Source of the DNA: Pezizomycotina sp. ARF18
Taxonomy: Eukaryota > Ascomycota
Assembly: GCA_002224055.1 (NCBI GenBank)
Contig: AZLU01000308.1
Coordinates: 1 to 38,683, forward strand
DNA: 38,683 nt
Direction: 5' to 3'
Both the position numbers and the translations under genes were made by a program. Shown piece after piece: positions 10,197 through 22,400 of the stretch. Positions within the stretch are counted from its first letter, which is position 1. Each line of letters starts with the position of its first letter. Under the pieces are notes generated by a model. That model worked only from the letters and a program-made list of their open reading frames with translations, ran no database searches and had not been told where the DNA came from.

Positions 10197-13100
10197 TTAA
10201 ATATGGGAATAGGTAGCCTCATTGGTGGTGTTGTAGGAAGTGTCGTCGAAGTCAGCAGACAACGCCGATTCCTAAGAAGCGAGCCTGGCAAAATGCTTGC
10301 TCCAGATCCAACCAAATACATTCTCGTCGTCGTCTTGGTTTTTTGCTAGCCAATACTCGCCTTAACACAATAACGTCGAAAACCTAAAAGCAGGGGAAAA
10401 TTTTTTTTCAGCTGCCTGAGTAGTAAGGATTATTCCCTAAAGGGTGTAACTTCAAAATAACGTGCACTTACCTCGCCTTGGTCGTAAGTAAGATAAGCAA
10501 AACCGAGATCTCTTTTCTGATTCGCTTCTTTACTGGCCTGGTAGGCGTATATGCTTGCGCAGAGCCAGAGTACTTTATACCCGAGAGCCTCGGATCCCTG
10601 CCCAGCTGAACTATTCGGCGTGTGCTGGGGTTAGATCTCGGCTCTAAAGCGACTCGAGGTCTTGCAGGGCAGTGGCGGAAGTGGTGGGGACGTCATGGAT
10701 GAATTTATGCTATGTACAGATGCGGACCCGCTGCTGTATGTGGCCTATTAGACATACTCGCCGTTGTTGCGGTACTGAGCGTGCGAGCAGCGGTCGGCCG
10801 CGACGTTGGCGGCGGCGGCGGCGGCGGCGGCTGAGAAGGCGGCTGGGATATCGAGGATGCACTGACCGAAGAAAATCCGGTCGACGATGATGATCTGTCT
10901 CTGCTCTTTCCGGCGAGTTGCTGTAGTTGCTGCTGCTGCTGCGCGACAGCTTGTGCAGGAATCGAGGGCACGCTGTGTGCTACAGCTGCGAGGAAGGGAG
11001 AATTGATTATGCCGCCGGATAAACGCTTCTCATGTCTCGGTGTGTTAGAAGTAAGAACCGAGCCAAGACTATGCTCACTCATATTTGTAGCGGGCCGATA
11101 GAGGGAAGCACCATCCGTGTCGAGAGAGATTGAAGATGGAGTTACAAATGGGTTCATCTGCCACAACTTCGATTGGCCTGTGCGGAGAGGGGGAAAGGGG
11201 GTCAGCATCAACAAATTCTGTGGTGCAAAAAAATAGGATAGGAGTTCTTACTGTTAGTAATTGTGAAGGCCTGCATCATGGGCTCCACCTTGAAGTCTCC
11301 TCTATATACTTCAGTGATATCTGAGAAGTTTGAAGGGATATCAAGGGGGTCTAAGAGAGGGATTAAGCTCCCGTACCAGCTTCGATCCCATAGATAGGTC
11401 AGCTCGGCAAAATTACCAACAACTACGCTCACCATGTTCTCTGTTAGAGAATGGAGCTTTGGAAGTTCGTCAAGCAATGTGTCGTTAATAGCTGTGTAGG
11501 CGTCCGCCAGCTCCTAATCTTCTTATCCGGTTGTCGCCCTTATCCTTAATAGCACGAAAGCGTGCGTAGTCGACAGATTTCTTATCACGTTTTGCCATAA
11601 CTTTTTGAGGATGTTCGCCCATTTTCATGATCCTCTCTAGCGGTAATATGCAATGCGCCTTCACTCGACGTTCTACATCGTGGAATCTGTTAGTAATCTA
11701 CTAATGAAGCTTATATATATATATATATATAAAAGGAAAGGAGATGGAAGGCTTGTTTAACTTACGTGTTCAGTCAAAGCCACATCCTTAAGTTCTTTTG
11801 TACGCGATGTAAAATCTTGCCATCTTACGATGTAATCCTTGAATTTGGTAGCAGACAGCACGCATATTCCTCAAACTTGCTTGCCAAATCATGAAAATCA
11901 TTGACTTGTTTTTCGACATCCGTGAGGCACATCTCGATATCCTTCATCAATACTTGAACCTGAAAGTATTGCGTTCGGAACCGAGTCACTGCCTCTTCGT
12001 ATTTTTCATCGACATATTGTTCCGATAAACGACACTCTGTCGAAGCTTCTCGGCCCTCCGTACTAAGCCTTTGGCCAAGCGTGCGTATATCGGTTTCAGC
12101 GCGCTTCCGAGGACCCACGATCTTATCCATGAGGTCCTTTCGTTTCTTAGACTCGTTAATACGTTCCGTAGCCGTTCTTATTTCCTTTGCGGCAAGTTCC
12201 AGAGCAGTGTAATCAGGGTGATCTTGAGGTGTGCACTCCAAAATCGAAGTGAGAAGGAGTGGGTACTTCATGATACGTTGAACAGGCTTGATAAGTAAAG
12301 ATTCGAGAGACCATGCGTTGGTGAGATCCTCGGCGGCCCCCTTGCACTCCTTAAGCCACATAGCGACACATTGATTTTTTCGACAGCTTGTAGTTCGCCA
12401 CGGCAACCTCATGATTTTTGCAGTAGTCTCCGTAGATTTTCTCCATTCTAGGTAAAGCCTGTCCGAAAGCTTCACCGATCCATGTACGCCGATCTTTCTC
12501 ATCGTCATTCATGAAGTTGTTGTCGTTTCTAGGTTAGTGCTACCAAGTGTTACCAAGCTCACGGTGGAGCTATTACCCGGCTTTCGGAGGGGGTGTTGCC
12601 AGCCTTTTCGCCCGACCTAGGTGGAACGTAAACAGAGGAGACAGCCGCTTTCAAAGTCTCAATGAACGATCTTGAAAATGCTACGACAGCATCAGTATTA
12701 CCGAACATAATGCGCACATCTTCGGGCTTGAGGTCTTCACAAGCGCCAGTAGTCCCTTTATATATCTCTAGCGTAACCGTCATATCCAAAAAGAATGATT
12801 TTTCAGTATCGACGAGCTCCTTAAACAAGTGTCGACGTCTGGTCAGGCGTTTCTGCTCTGCGCTAACCGGCTCTTTTGACGAGAAAGAGTCAGTCCCTGT
12901 AAGCACAGAATTGCTTGGAGACATGATGGAATACATCTGAGTGGTGTCTGACGTATTTGTAGTCCTGCAGACGAATTGTCCTCAGAATAGTTGCTTGATG
13001 TTGAAGAGAACGGGACCTCGTAAGTGTTTTCAGATGGAGCAAGAGAATTCGGGGACTTAAGGTCGGCAATTTTAGGATCAACGTATGCTGCTGGGACCAC

Positions 13101-15760
13101 GAACCCAGGCGAGGGTTGACCCAAGCTTGCAGGTAGACTGGAGCGCCTAACTTCACTCTTATTTGGGGTATCGTACATTGACTTGTCAGGTAACGGCGGA
13201 ACCGGGGGCGGTTTCTGATACTGCATTTTTATGTTTTAGGGGGGTGTTGGCGGGGGGCCTTCGCCGATAGGACGCATTCTGTCCATAATTTTGGAAGACA
13301 CCGAAGAAACCCTGTGGTGCGTTGAATCCCTCGTTTCAGAGCTCATCCAACTTTGTCTCGTAGATCGCGTACCAAACTCCGATTGAGCTGGAACCGGCGT
13401 CCAGTAATCGTTTGGATCCAGCGTCACCTTTGAATCCCGTCCATATACATATGTTTCCGTAACGCTTACGTATCCATCACCTTGAGGTTGTGGTGCCACG
13501 TTGTAATCGTTGTCGTGAAGTTGATACCTCGGCCTCTCATTCTCGATATCTTCTATCGATGCAGTTCCTTCCGCGATGCGTTGTTTCCGTTCCCGAGCGG
13601 CGGCCAGCTCTTCCTGCTCTGCATAATAATATCTATCATGCTATCGCCCGCAGTTGACGACGGTCTGAGTTGCCATACGGGAGCCAGTCCTGGAGGGGCG
13701 AGATTTGGTGAAGAGGTTAGTGATGACTGTTTCTTATGTCCACGCCTACTAGCTTCATCGAAACCAGCGAAGGTTGGCGATGGTGGGGGTGGTAGTGAAT
13801 GTCGGTTCCTGGCTTTCATGTCTCGTCTCTTTCGATTTCCATTCGTCTGGCTTGTTCTTCAGCTCCGCTTTCTCCCATTGGGCAGCTGTAATTATTGGCG
13901 TATCTTCCATCTTGATACTTCCTGCCTCGAACGAGTGCTCCCATTTCTAGATCCCAAGTTGCCATTCTTTGAACCGCGCCGCCTAATATCAAGATTGATA
14001 ATCGCAGTATCCGGGGGTGGTCCAAGATTGTGGGGGAGATGCTGGAGCATTCTGAATCGTTGCATTTGATCCGGAAGCGCAGATCTGGGAGACTGAATGT
14101 CGTCTGGTGACTCTAACGAATAATTGTGGTAACCTGGTAGTTTTCGCTGATGCTTGTGTTCGGTGACTGGCGTAAAGGCATTGGAGATGAGCTAAAAGTC
14201 GAGGTTTTCCCTGGCGATTTCGGTGATGCAATGATAGGAACAGGAGGATAGGTAGCCATCATCTCTTCTACGATAGTATCGTCACCTTGGATGTCTTCGT
14301 CCACGGCATTCGCACTATCATCAATGCTGTCGGCGCAATGGTGAGCATCATCGGCATCGGTATCCAGTGGGCTGACGGGGCTCGTGTCCGTCGCCGGAGC
14401 AGCACCTGCCCCAAATGTCAGGCCGAGTCCAACTACGTCCTCTAAGATTTCATCTTTGCCTTCCGGTGGTTCAGTCCCGTCTAGAGTCGGAGATCTCGCT
14501 TCAATATCTTCCGACGCATGAGAGTTTTCTCCTCCAGCCTTTTTCTCCATTTCTGCTTTTGTCGAGCGGTTGCCTCCTCCCTTCTCGCTTATCCATGCGG
14601 TCGTTAAATGCGGACGCGATCATTTTCCTCCTCGCCGCGAAGTCAACGCTATTAATTCCGGTATCTTTTTCTTGGGTTTCGAACTCTTAGCTTTCGTTTT
14701 CCTTGGCAATCTGCCATGGAGACCTGAAGTTTTTCTGTTCGGACGGGAATTTTTGTGGTCGCAGCTGAGGGTCGTGGTCGTGTAGAACGCAAGGGAGGCG
14801 GCTTTGTTCCGGAAGGGGCGTTAATGTAAGCGGCGAGTGACGAGACTTTCTTTTCATCCCCGAAATGCGCACCAGATCTTAGAGGGGTGTGGAACGCGAG
14901 GATCGTATAGGCGGCCTAGAGCCCGGTGCGAGAGATTCACGCCTCCCACGGGGTGGAGAAGTCCGCTTGGGGTTTTCGGCTGGGTCGGCGTGGTCTTCGA
15001 CGTCTGATCAATTAGCACAGTTGCAATATTCAAAATTTCGCAGTATATAGGGTTTTGTTGAACACACCTCCTCTATCGTTACTATCCTTTGCAGTTGCTC
15101 CTGCCCTTCGCCTCAGAATGCGTTGTCGATGTGGGGGACCGGAGCGCTTTCGAGTCTCTGGGATTTGGTCTTGGACGTAGACCTGGCTCCCACCTGCGGT
15201 TCCAGCGGGCCTCCAAGCGGGCATTGCTCTTGAAATGCTGTTTGCGTTTTTCTTGTTCTCAATTGCGCCGTTGGCATCCGTAGAAGCTTTCCGTAACCCA
15301 AGAGGAGACGATGTACGTGTCCTCCTTGAGGTTTTGCTTCGGTGGCATCGGGTGAACCGTCTTCTGGTGGCAAGTTGAATTTATTGACGATGTCCTTAAA
15401 CGTCGGCGAGAGATTTCTATTGAGTGCCCCTGCTGTCGGGCCTGTTGATTTCGTAGCTGTCCATGTTTCGAATGGGTTCTGTTCGCGTTCGGCGTTTGAG
15501 ATTGTATACGTCTTCCCTGAACGCTACTTTTTCGATTAGCTGCAGCTCCAGCTCCGCCGCTAGATGCAGCCACCTGTTTCTTGGGAACGGATTGTTGGGT
15601 CGTTGAGCGAGGTTTTCGTCCGGTGCCCCCTTATCCTCGCCGTCTATGTCGACGTAGTAGTTACTGCTGACACAGTCGAAGCGGTATCGTCCGTCTCGTT
15701 ATTCGTTGAAATCGGGGCCGGGGCTGGAGCGGTATCCTCCTGAGTAGTAGCCCCAGACAT
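10197..15760 (-). CDS. Tuba/Gef1-like RhoGEF with DH, BAR and SH3 domains
   Basis: Predicted guanine-nucleotide exchange factor for a Rho GTPase, most likely Cdc42, acting at polarised membranes. The start is MSGATTQEDTAPAPAP at 15760. A long disordered, Pro/Ser-rich N-terminus (to about 12950) includes SPTFKDIVNKFN. The DH domain spans about 12900-12150: LVDTEKSFFLDM, MEKIYGDYCKNH, LLIKPVQRIMKYPLLL. A BAR-type region (about 12110-11215) follows: DIEMCLTDVEKQVNDFHDLA, then HPQKVMAKRDKKSVDYARF. Next comes a linker with poly-Q (about 10925-10950) and poly-P (about 10805-10830), and a C-terminal SH3 domain (about 10580-10280). Supported introns are 11687-11765 (ends TACTAAC-AG), 11178-11251 and 10384-10471. 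DH-BAR-SH3 order is that of animal DNMBP/Tuba; fission-yeast Gef1 is the closest named yeast relative. Frameshifts occur near 15650, 12560, 12360, 11520, 10740 and 10350, and in-frame stops at 13236-13238 and 10272-10274. The last may be the true end; otherwise translation ends at 10197. Confidence 0.92.
10280..10590 (-). other. C-terminal SH3 domain of the RhoGEF, in two exons
   Basis: Exon A encodes VLWLCASIYAYQASKE and then LGFAYLTYDQGE, ending at 10472. An 88-bp intron (10471-10384, GTAAGT...TTTTAG) follows. Exon B resumes VFDVIV and, after a one-base slip, GEYWLAKNQDDDENVFGWIW and SKHFARLAS. The ALYDY-like start, YLTYDQGE (RT loop), WLAKNQ (n-Src side) and GWIWSKHFARL (distal strand and PY-type end) match fungal RhoGEF SH3 domains. 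The domain is easily missed because the exons are short and the second is frame-broken. It probably recruits the GEF to proline-rich partners, possibly including its own N-terminus. Confidence 0.85.
10805..10830. repeat. GGC/GCC repeat coding poly-proline in the RhoGEF
   Basis: Trinucleotide GGC units on the plus strand encode a run of prolines (PPSQPPPPPPPPTSR) on the minus-strand gene, a likely SH3 or profilin ligand. A nearby TGC/CTG tract (10928-10950) encodes the Gln run QQQQQLQQL. Confidence 0.9.
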
Positions 15761-16305
15761 TACGACCCTGGAGCATCACCTTATTTTCACGAAGGGCGGA
15801 ACTCAATAATGTTATATCCCTTTCCGCAGCGAACTCGGTTCCTTGGGTTGTATAGTTCTTCCAGCTCTAGTTTCGTACTGCGTTATCGTCGGTTAAGAAG
15901 CTAAACACGTCTGACCCTTCTACATCTATGTAATTTCGTATACTATTTATTCCTTTGGTTTTTTTCTGGGGGTAAAGGGAGAAACTGAAGCTCGTGTAGT
16001 CGGGGCTTATCCTTTCGCTTCCTTAGCGGATATTGCCCAACAAGAAAATAAAGAGAAGAGCCTTCGCGGATAAGAACTCGTTGAAATGGAGAAAAGTAGA
16101 AAACAGGAAAAGAGAAAGAAAGAGAGGAAAGAGAGGGGGAACAGCAGCTACTAATCTTGCAATATACTTCAAAAATCCCAAGCTGCATACTTAATATATA
16201 TTTGGAAGTCAGTCAACAATAGAGAAACTTGACTTGGTATGTGAAAGGAAAGGAACTAAAATAATAATAAATAAGAATGAAGAAAGAAGGATATTATACT
16301 ATTAT

Positions 16306-16339
16306 AACAACAACAACAACAATAATAATAATAATAATA
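16306..16339. repeat. AAC to AAT trinucleotide microsatellite
   Basis: Five or six AAC units grade directly into AAT units in noncoding DNA upstream of the RhoGEF. Confidence 0.9.
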
Positions 16340-18609
16340 TGCTTCGTAGTAGGGTGCTCAAAGCCACTCAAATTTGCTAAAATAGAAATAGAGGGAGAGG
16401 CCAGACGGGGAAGAAGCCAGAAAAGAATAAAAATACGAGGGCCCTTTTTTATTTTTTCTTTTTTTTTTTTTTTTTGTTATTTTTTTTTTTTGAATAGTAT
16501 TATTTTTAAATAGAATAATACTTAATAATAATAATAATAATGATAGTAAATATCTCTTTAAAAATGCGCTGATAGGAACTAAAATAAAATCGTGGTAGTG
16601 GTAATAATAATAAATAAGAAATAAATAATAATAAAATAAAATAAAGTGTTAGGAGCGAAAGGGCAGAGGACGAGCTCGAAAGGTTAAGGGGCTCTCTTTG
16701 TTATTTCAGAAGCGAATCGGTATCTGCAGCTTTCAAACGTAACGTACCTTGTAATTCGTAGCCAGGGACAGCCTTAATGGGAGACGACGGCGAGCGGGAT
16801 TGGCCGAAGATAATTACAGAAAGGTCGTAGCCGGTGTGTCGGTGTTGATCGCGATAGTCGAGTTTTTTTTTTTTTTTATACAAGGCCCTTGTCCTGTTTT
16901 GTAATAAGGAAGAATCCCTAGTAAATCTAACAGAAAATTTTTTTGGACTGCAGGTACTAGTTTTGCGAAAACCCCTTAGGATAGTAGAGTAAGTAGTATC
17001 GTGAGAGGTGGATATGAGAAGAGAGATTGTTTTCGACTTGGTTGATCAATCTTATCGTATTATATTATTATCCAAAAGAAAGAATAAAGGCGACGAATTT
17101 CCAGTACCGTGAACGTAGTCGCAATAATGGTAGGCGAAGAAAGGCGGATGGAGGTATCATATAGAAAAAGCTTTCCCTGCAGGTTAGGTAGATTTTAAGA
17201 GACCCACTTAGTAGTATACAGAAAAATCGAATGGTAGCGTAAGAATCGAGAGGCTAAAGATTGCCTTCAATTGGTGGGATACGTAAACCAAGATGAAGCG
17301 CAAGGTATTGAAACTAATATATAACGAATATAAATGAAGCCTTGAATGGAAGTTGTATAAATACGAATGTAGCGGGTTAGATTGGACACCGGCAGGCGCT
17401 TCTACGCGTCGAGAGGGAGGAAGACAATGTCTGCGTTCTCTATACTTAAAGTAGTAGAATTTGAACCCTTTCCAATATCCCGAGAGGACTCTAGAGCGAC
17501 AATTGAATAATGAAATTGTTTAGACAAAATCTCTTATACTAATAAATAGCTACTTATCAGTATAAGTATGGATTACTGTGATTTAAGAATAGAGTGAGTT
17601 TTATCAAAAAAAACCCCCGTTCAAATTTAAAACTTCTAAGGAATATTTCTAATTAAGTATTATTTTATTATACCTGCTTTCCCCCCTTCGCTTTTCGTCC
17701 TCACTCAACAAAATATTTAATAATACCCTTCTTTGTGTTTTTTCTCCCAACTAAAATATGACGATCTTTTGACACACGTATTCTCATTTAGATACCACTA
17801 ATATCAAATTTTCTCATCCCTCCCCCGCTTATCGTTTCGATTCAAGCTATTGCTCAACCTCTCTCCTGGAGGGGCGTCGGTTTTTTCGAAAACCCGGAGC
17901 CGCCGGGCGACCAGTGAATTACTTCAACGGCATCCCTTCCCCGCCCGAGTCTTGCCCAATCCCAGCCAAGACGAACCAATGGCAATTCGGCGCGAAATTA
18001 CACTACACCTATCCTATAATTTCTATCTTTTTCTTTTTCTTTTTTTTTTGCTGCTGATCTTAGACCCTAGCCGTTTATTATCGCCCGAGATGGAAATGAA
18101 GTGCGCATAAAAGGAAGACTGGAACGTAGGAGAATATAGCGCAAGTATTTATTATATCTAGTGACACTCTGCGAGGGCTTAAACGAGCACTCTGAGAAGC
18201 GTTTGTCCGAATGAAAAAGTCTGTTCCCCAAGATTCCTCAGGCTGAAAGCATTACATGAGTTGCGAAACAGTAGAAATTCCAGGAGTTCGTCGGCCTCCG
18301 GGGCCTAGAGCAGAGTTAAATAAATTATATCCTATAATGGCGAACATATTTGAGAACATTGCAAGAGACCAAAAGCGTGGTAAAAAAAAAAAGGTCTGTG
18401 TAAGAAGCGAATAAGGGCTTCGGGTGCGATAGCTAGGCAGAATTAAATTAGAAGGGAGAGAAAAGATTCAAAGAGAGAATAATACCAAAGCAATCAACCG
18501 CCAGAGTGAAGATAAAAATTATACAGGTATCCTTGGTTCCTTGCTAAGTTAAGAAGTTAGATAGGGATGCGTAGCACGATATAAATAATGAATGTCGCTT
18601 AATTTAAAG

Positions 18610-18642
<33 letters not shown>
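18610..18642. repeat. A33 homopolymer upstream of TERT
   Basis: The longest pure mononucleotide run in the window, about 300 bp before the TERT start. It may act as a nucleosome-excluding poly(dA:dT) tract, but that is inference. Confidence 0.9.
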
Positions 18643-18644
<2 letters not shown>

Positions 18645-18767
18645 AGTTTAAGATTTCTTTCTAAACTAGATCAACGATTAGATTGCGACAATCAACTACC
18701 TACCAACCCTTTGGGACACTAAAATGTCGCGTGACGCCAAAAATAACTCTTTTTCCTCCTGCCTGTC

Positions 18768-18796
18768 CACGTGATCGATACGCCAAACAAACGCGT
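18768..18796 (+). promoter_or_regulatory. E-box and MCB-like sites in the TERT promoter
   Basis: CACGTG at 18768-18773 and ACGCGT at 18791-18796 lie about 150-175 bp before the proposed TERT ATG. CACGTG is the core bound by Cbf1/bHLH factors, and ACGCGT is the MluI cell-cycle box bound by MBF in yeasts. Both are short words that arise by chance, so regulation is only suggested. Confidence 0.35.
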
Positions 18797-18942
18797 CTCC
18801 CTCCATCGCCTAGACAGCCAGTCGTATATTTATGAATACCAAATAACCACAGACAAAAAAAAAAAAAAGCCTTGAGATACGATTGTATCTGGCATCACGG
18901 AAATTCCATAATTCACAGAGCAATCGCTACTGCTAATAAGAA

Positions 18943-19466
18943 ATGACGAGAAAAAGAAGAGGCACCCAGCAGCGGAGCGCACCTGGCCCGTCCAACCCAC
19001 GAACGTTCCAGCAGAGAAAAGGCGGCAAGCCGATTCTGAGCGACCGAATGCGAAGCTGAGAGGCGATGATCCCAGCACGTTGAACATGCGGTACTATCGC
19101 AATATTTTCCATGCTTTTTAGGCTGGGATTACTTTCTTCATTTGCTGAGTTCGTGGGTCATGGAATCGCACAACGCGAGAACAAAGTATGCGAATCTTAA
19201 AAATTATGTTTCGGATGGAACACCAGAATCTGCCGAGTCTCCGAGTTGCTCGATACCGCTATCGTATGCTCCCGTGCGACCCTAGCCGGAATGAGATCCA
19301 GTCGTCATTTAGGGACAATGACCTCTCCGTTCTGACTAACATTGCTGGGGGGGTGGGTTGGAGTTGTGTCAAATTGAAGTAAGTTCGAAAAAGAAACGCA
19401 CCACGTTCTCATGGCCGTAATCACAACGGCGCTACCTGCTTGTTCCTTCGTACTGACAATGCTTGG

Positions 19467-19497
<31 letters not shown>

Positions 19498-22400
19498 AGC
19501 TCGTTGGCCTCGTTATCGAATTACTATTTGAGAGAACCTTTCCACGGCGACCTACTTCAATATTGACCCGTGGGTTTGACCCCAGCAAGAAAAATTCAAT
19601 GCTCAAGGTGGGGGACGAAGCGCTTCGGGATGAAAATCATCATGAAGATACCGAATCTTCTTGTTGATAGGCTGAGATCCTCGGCATGGAATAAGCTACA
19701 GGAAATTGTAGGCGAGAAAGCTATGCTGCACTATTCTCATGCAAGGCTCAGGGATGGAGCCCTATTTGCTCAAGTGCCCTTAGCCCGGACGGACTCACAG
19801 CTACAGGAAAATGCTATGTTCAGATGACTGGAGACCGCTCTGTGACCGGAAGAAGCTGCCCCGCGACGATGCTCCACCAATAACGAATCGGCGTTGTCCA
19901 TTGAAGAAACGCGGGCTGCCTTTGGCTGAATCTACACCGCCAGCCAAGAAGAGGAAGATAAACAGAGTTAACAAAAATCGGCAACTTTCTGGTAAGACTG
20001 AGAAGAGGGTTCGCCAACGGATCCGGAAACTATGGGGAACAGCGGGTTCCTGCGTAAACCTGGAGGTATTTCGTTTTATAGAGGCCGGATATTTTACGCA
20101 AAACCAGCATTGAATAGAGAAGGGGAGGTCAAATTTGGACTTCGACACATACGTAAGAACCCTCTTTACTTTTAGCGTAAACGTCTTTACTTTTTTATGT
20201 TATTTTTTTCTTCTGCTTCCGACTTCTAATTTCCGATAGACGCTTTGAACAGGTTCTCTGAGCACGGATTGCGTGCTCATCGTGTGAGAAATGCTGAAGT
20301 ATATTTTCCCCCGTGAATTTGGACTACATAATGTATTCACGAGCGAGACAAACCGAGCCGAGACGACCCAGACGTTACAAGATTATACAGTCCGCGAAAA
20401 GGAGATAAACGTATTACTTAGTCAAGCCAGGCGGAAATTTATGCTTCTCCCGGCCCTCTAAACTTCGCAGATAGTGAAGCCGACACTTCTGATGGAGAAG
20501 AACAGGAAGAGTTGATGTCACTTCTAGAAGTCGAGAAGAGAGAGAACATACCAAAAAGGCTCCGAGGCAAAGTATATGAGCTTGTGGGCAAACTTATTCG
20601 AACCACAAGCGATGCTCATACCATGCGCTGCTAAAGCATTACTGTCCTGTTTCTGTAAATCAAGCTCTAATCTCGATGCTGTAAATTTTATGTCTGTCAG
20701 TAAGCTAATTATTACTTATTTAGTTGGTAGATCCTGGTGCTCCTGATAGACGGCCCGCCATACCGAAAGCCATTGAGTCGGTAGACGAAACGTCATTAAT
20801 GCTGGCGACACAGCCCACAACTTCGAAGCGAGCTGCAACTATTTCTCCAGCCAAAGTTTCACCCGCGAAGTCTACCAGGCGGCGGTCGTCTCGGGCAGCA
20901 ATTTAGTGAACTCCGATGTACCAGAGGACGGGTTCACAGGTTTTGCGTGCACCAATGTGAGGTTTCTGCATTTTGCAGAGCAGTTGTAAAAAGCGTATTT
21001 CCGCGTGAGTTTTGGGGCTCGAAAGAACATAGCATCCGTAACTTGAGGATGGTTGAGACCAAAATAGAGGCTTTTGTAAGATTGCGAAAATTCGAATCCT
21101 CGACCTTACATGACGTGCTTCAGGATTTCAAGGTAAATTAGGAAACACTCACAATGGCCCTTATAAAAACATTGGGCAGGGAATATCCCAAGTACTTATC
21201 TATTTTTGCGTTTCTAGAATACCGATTTCGATTGGTTGGGCCCATCTACCAACCAGAAGTTAACACTTTCAGATACAAATAAGCGGGTTTCCCTTCTCTC
21301 CGAATTCTTTTATTACCTCTTCGACTCCTTCTGATACCTCTGATACGATCGCACTTTTACGCCACCGAATCAAGCGCAAACAGGTACCGAGTGTTTTACT
21401 TTAGACAGGATGTTTGGAAGAAGCTTACAGAACCAAAGCTATGCGAGTTCAAGACTTCAATGTTCCACGAGCTGAAAACAGCTAAAGCCAATGACATCCT
21501 CAAAAAGCGCGAGCTGGGATACGGCACAATCCGCCTACTGCTAAGAAAGATGGTGTCCGAATGATAACGAACCTGAGAGGCGGGCGATGGAAAAAAATCC
21601 ACGCACTGGTCAGGTGGCACTTGGGAGGATATCAACACTATCTTGCTTCCGATTCATCAAGTTCTCAAATACGAAATCGGGTGTGACGCTTCAAAGCTTG
21701 GAGCGTCTCTCTTCTCCGCCGGTGATTTGCACCCAAAACTAAAGGCGTTCAAGCGGTACCTGGAAGGGACAGGCATCCTGGGAAAGGACAAAATCTACTT
21801 TGTGAAAGTAGATGTCAAGAAGTGTTTCGACACCATACCCAACAAGGACCTTTTCAACTTTGTGAGGGAAATGTTCAACAAGGAAGAGAATACAAGACGG
21901 AAAGGCACGCAGAGGTCACGGAAACAGCCGGCAAGTACGGCAATGGCACGAATTGGCGTTGATTAACAAAGCCTTGCCTGCGCACAATATCCTGATCTTA
22001 AGGAAAAGCTGGAGATGTGGCAGGACGACCCAAGTTTTCTCTTAACAAGAATACCATTTTGTAGATCTGGTATGGCAGAGGTTCTTCGACAGCAAGGTTT
22101 TGGAGCATATTCTCGACGAGCATCTCTTGAACAATCTTATCAAGGTACTTATTTCACCTTAGCCCCTTGACCTTTCCTCCCTTTCTGGTTCTACTCGTTT
22201 ATTTTCTAACTCTGTTCTGTTAAAACCGCATGTATAGATTGGCAAGAAGTATTATCGTCAAAAATCGGTATTCCTCAGGGATCCATACTCTCCACGATGC
22301 TCTGCAGTCTTTTCTACGCGAATCTCGAGGAGAAGCACCTCAGTTTCACTCGTGAGCCCACAGGCCTGCTTCTCCGCCTCATCGACGACTTCCTCTTCAT

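Larger units (their letters stand above)
15761..18942. other. divergent intergenic region between RhoGEF and TERT
   Basis: This 3.2 kb separates two outward-facing genes and must carry both promoters. I see no convincing gene. It contains AAC/AAT repeats (16306-16339), T-runs around 16446-16490, further AAT tracts (16523-16540), and A33 at 18610-18642. A GC-richer island at about 17840-18000 includes a CCAAT box near 17975. The 86-codon open frame over it has no recognisable similarity and runs into a T-run. Confidence 0.6.

Noticed and set aside
13482-14069. 195-codon plus-strand open frame
   Set aside because: It is antisense to the RhoGEF N-terminal coding region, where GC-rich, Ser/Pro-rich codons leave the opposite strand open.
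19386-19466. Reading through 19386-19466 as TERT coding sequence
   Set aside because: A GTAAGT donor at 19379 and an AG at 19498-19499 join CQIE directly to LVGLVIELLFER in frame, matching the TERT family. The intervening sequence is an intron.
21061-21110. tRNA-like TTCGAATCC word
   Set aside because: It lies within TERT coding sequence and has no acceptor, D or anticodon stems around it.
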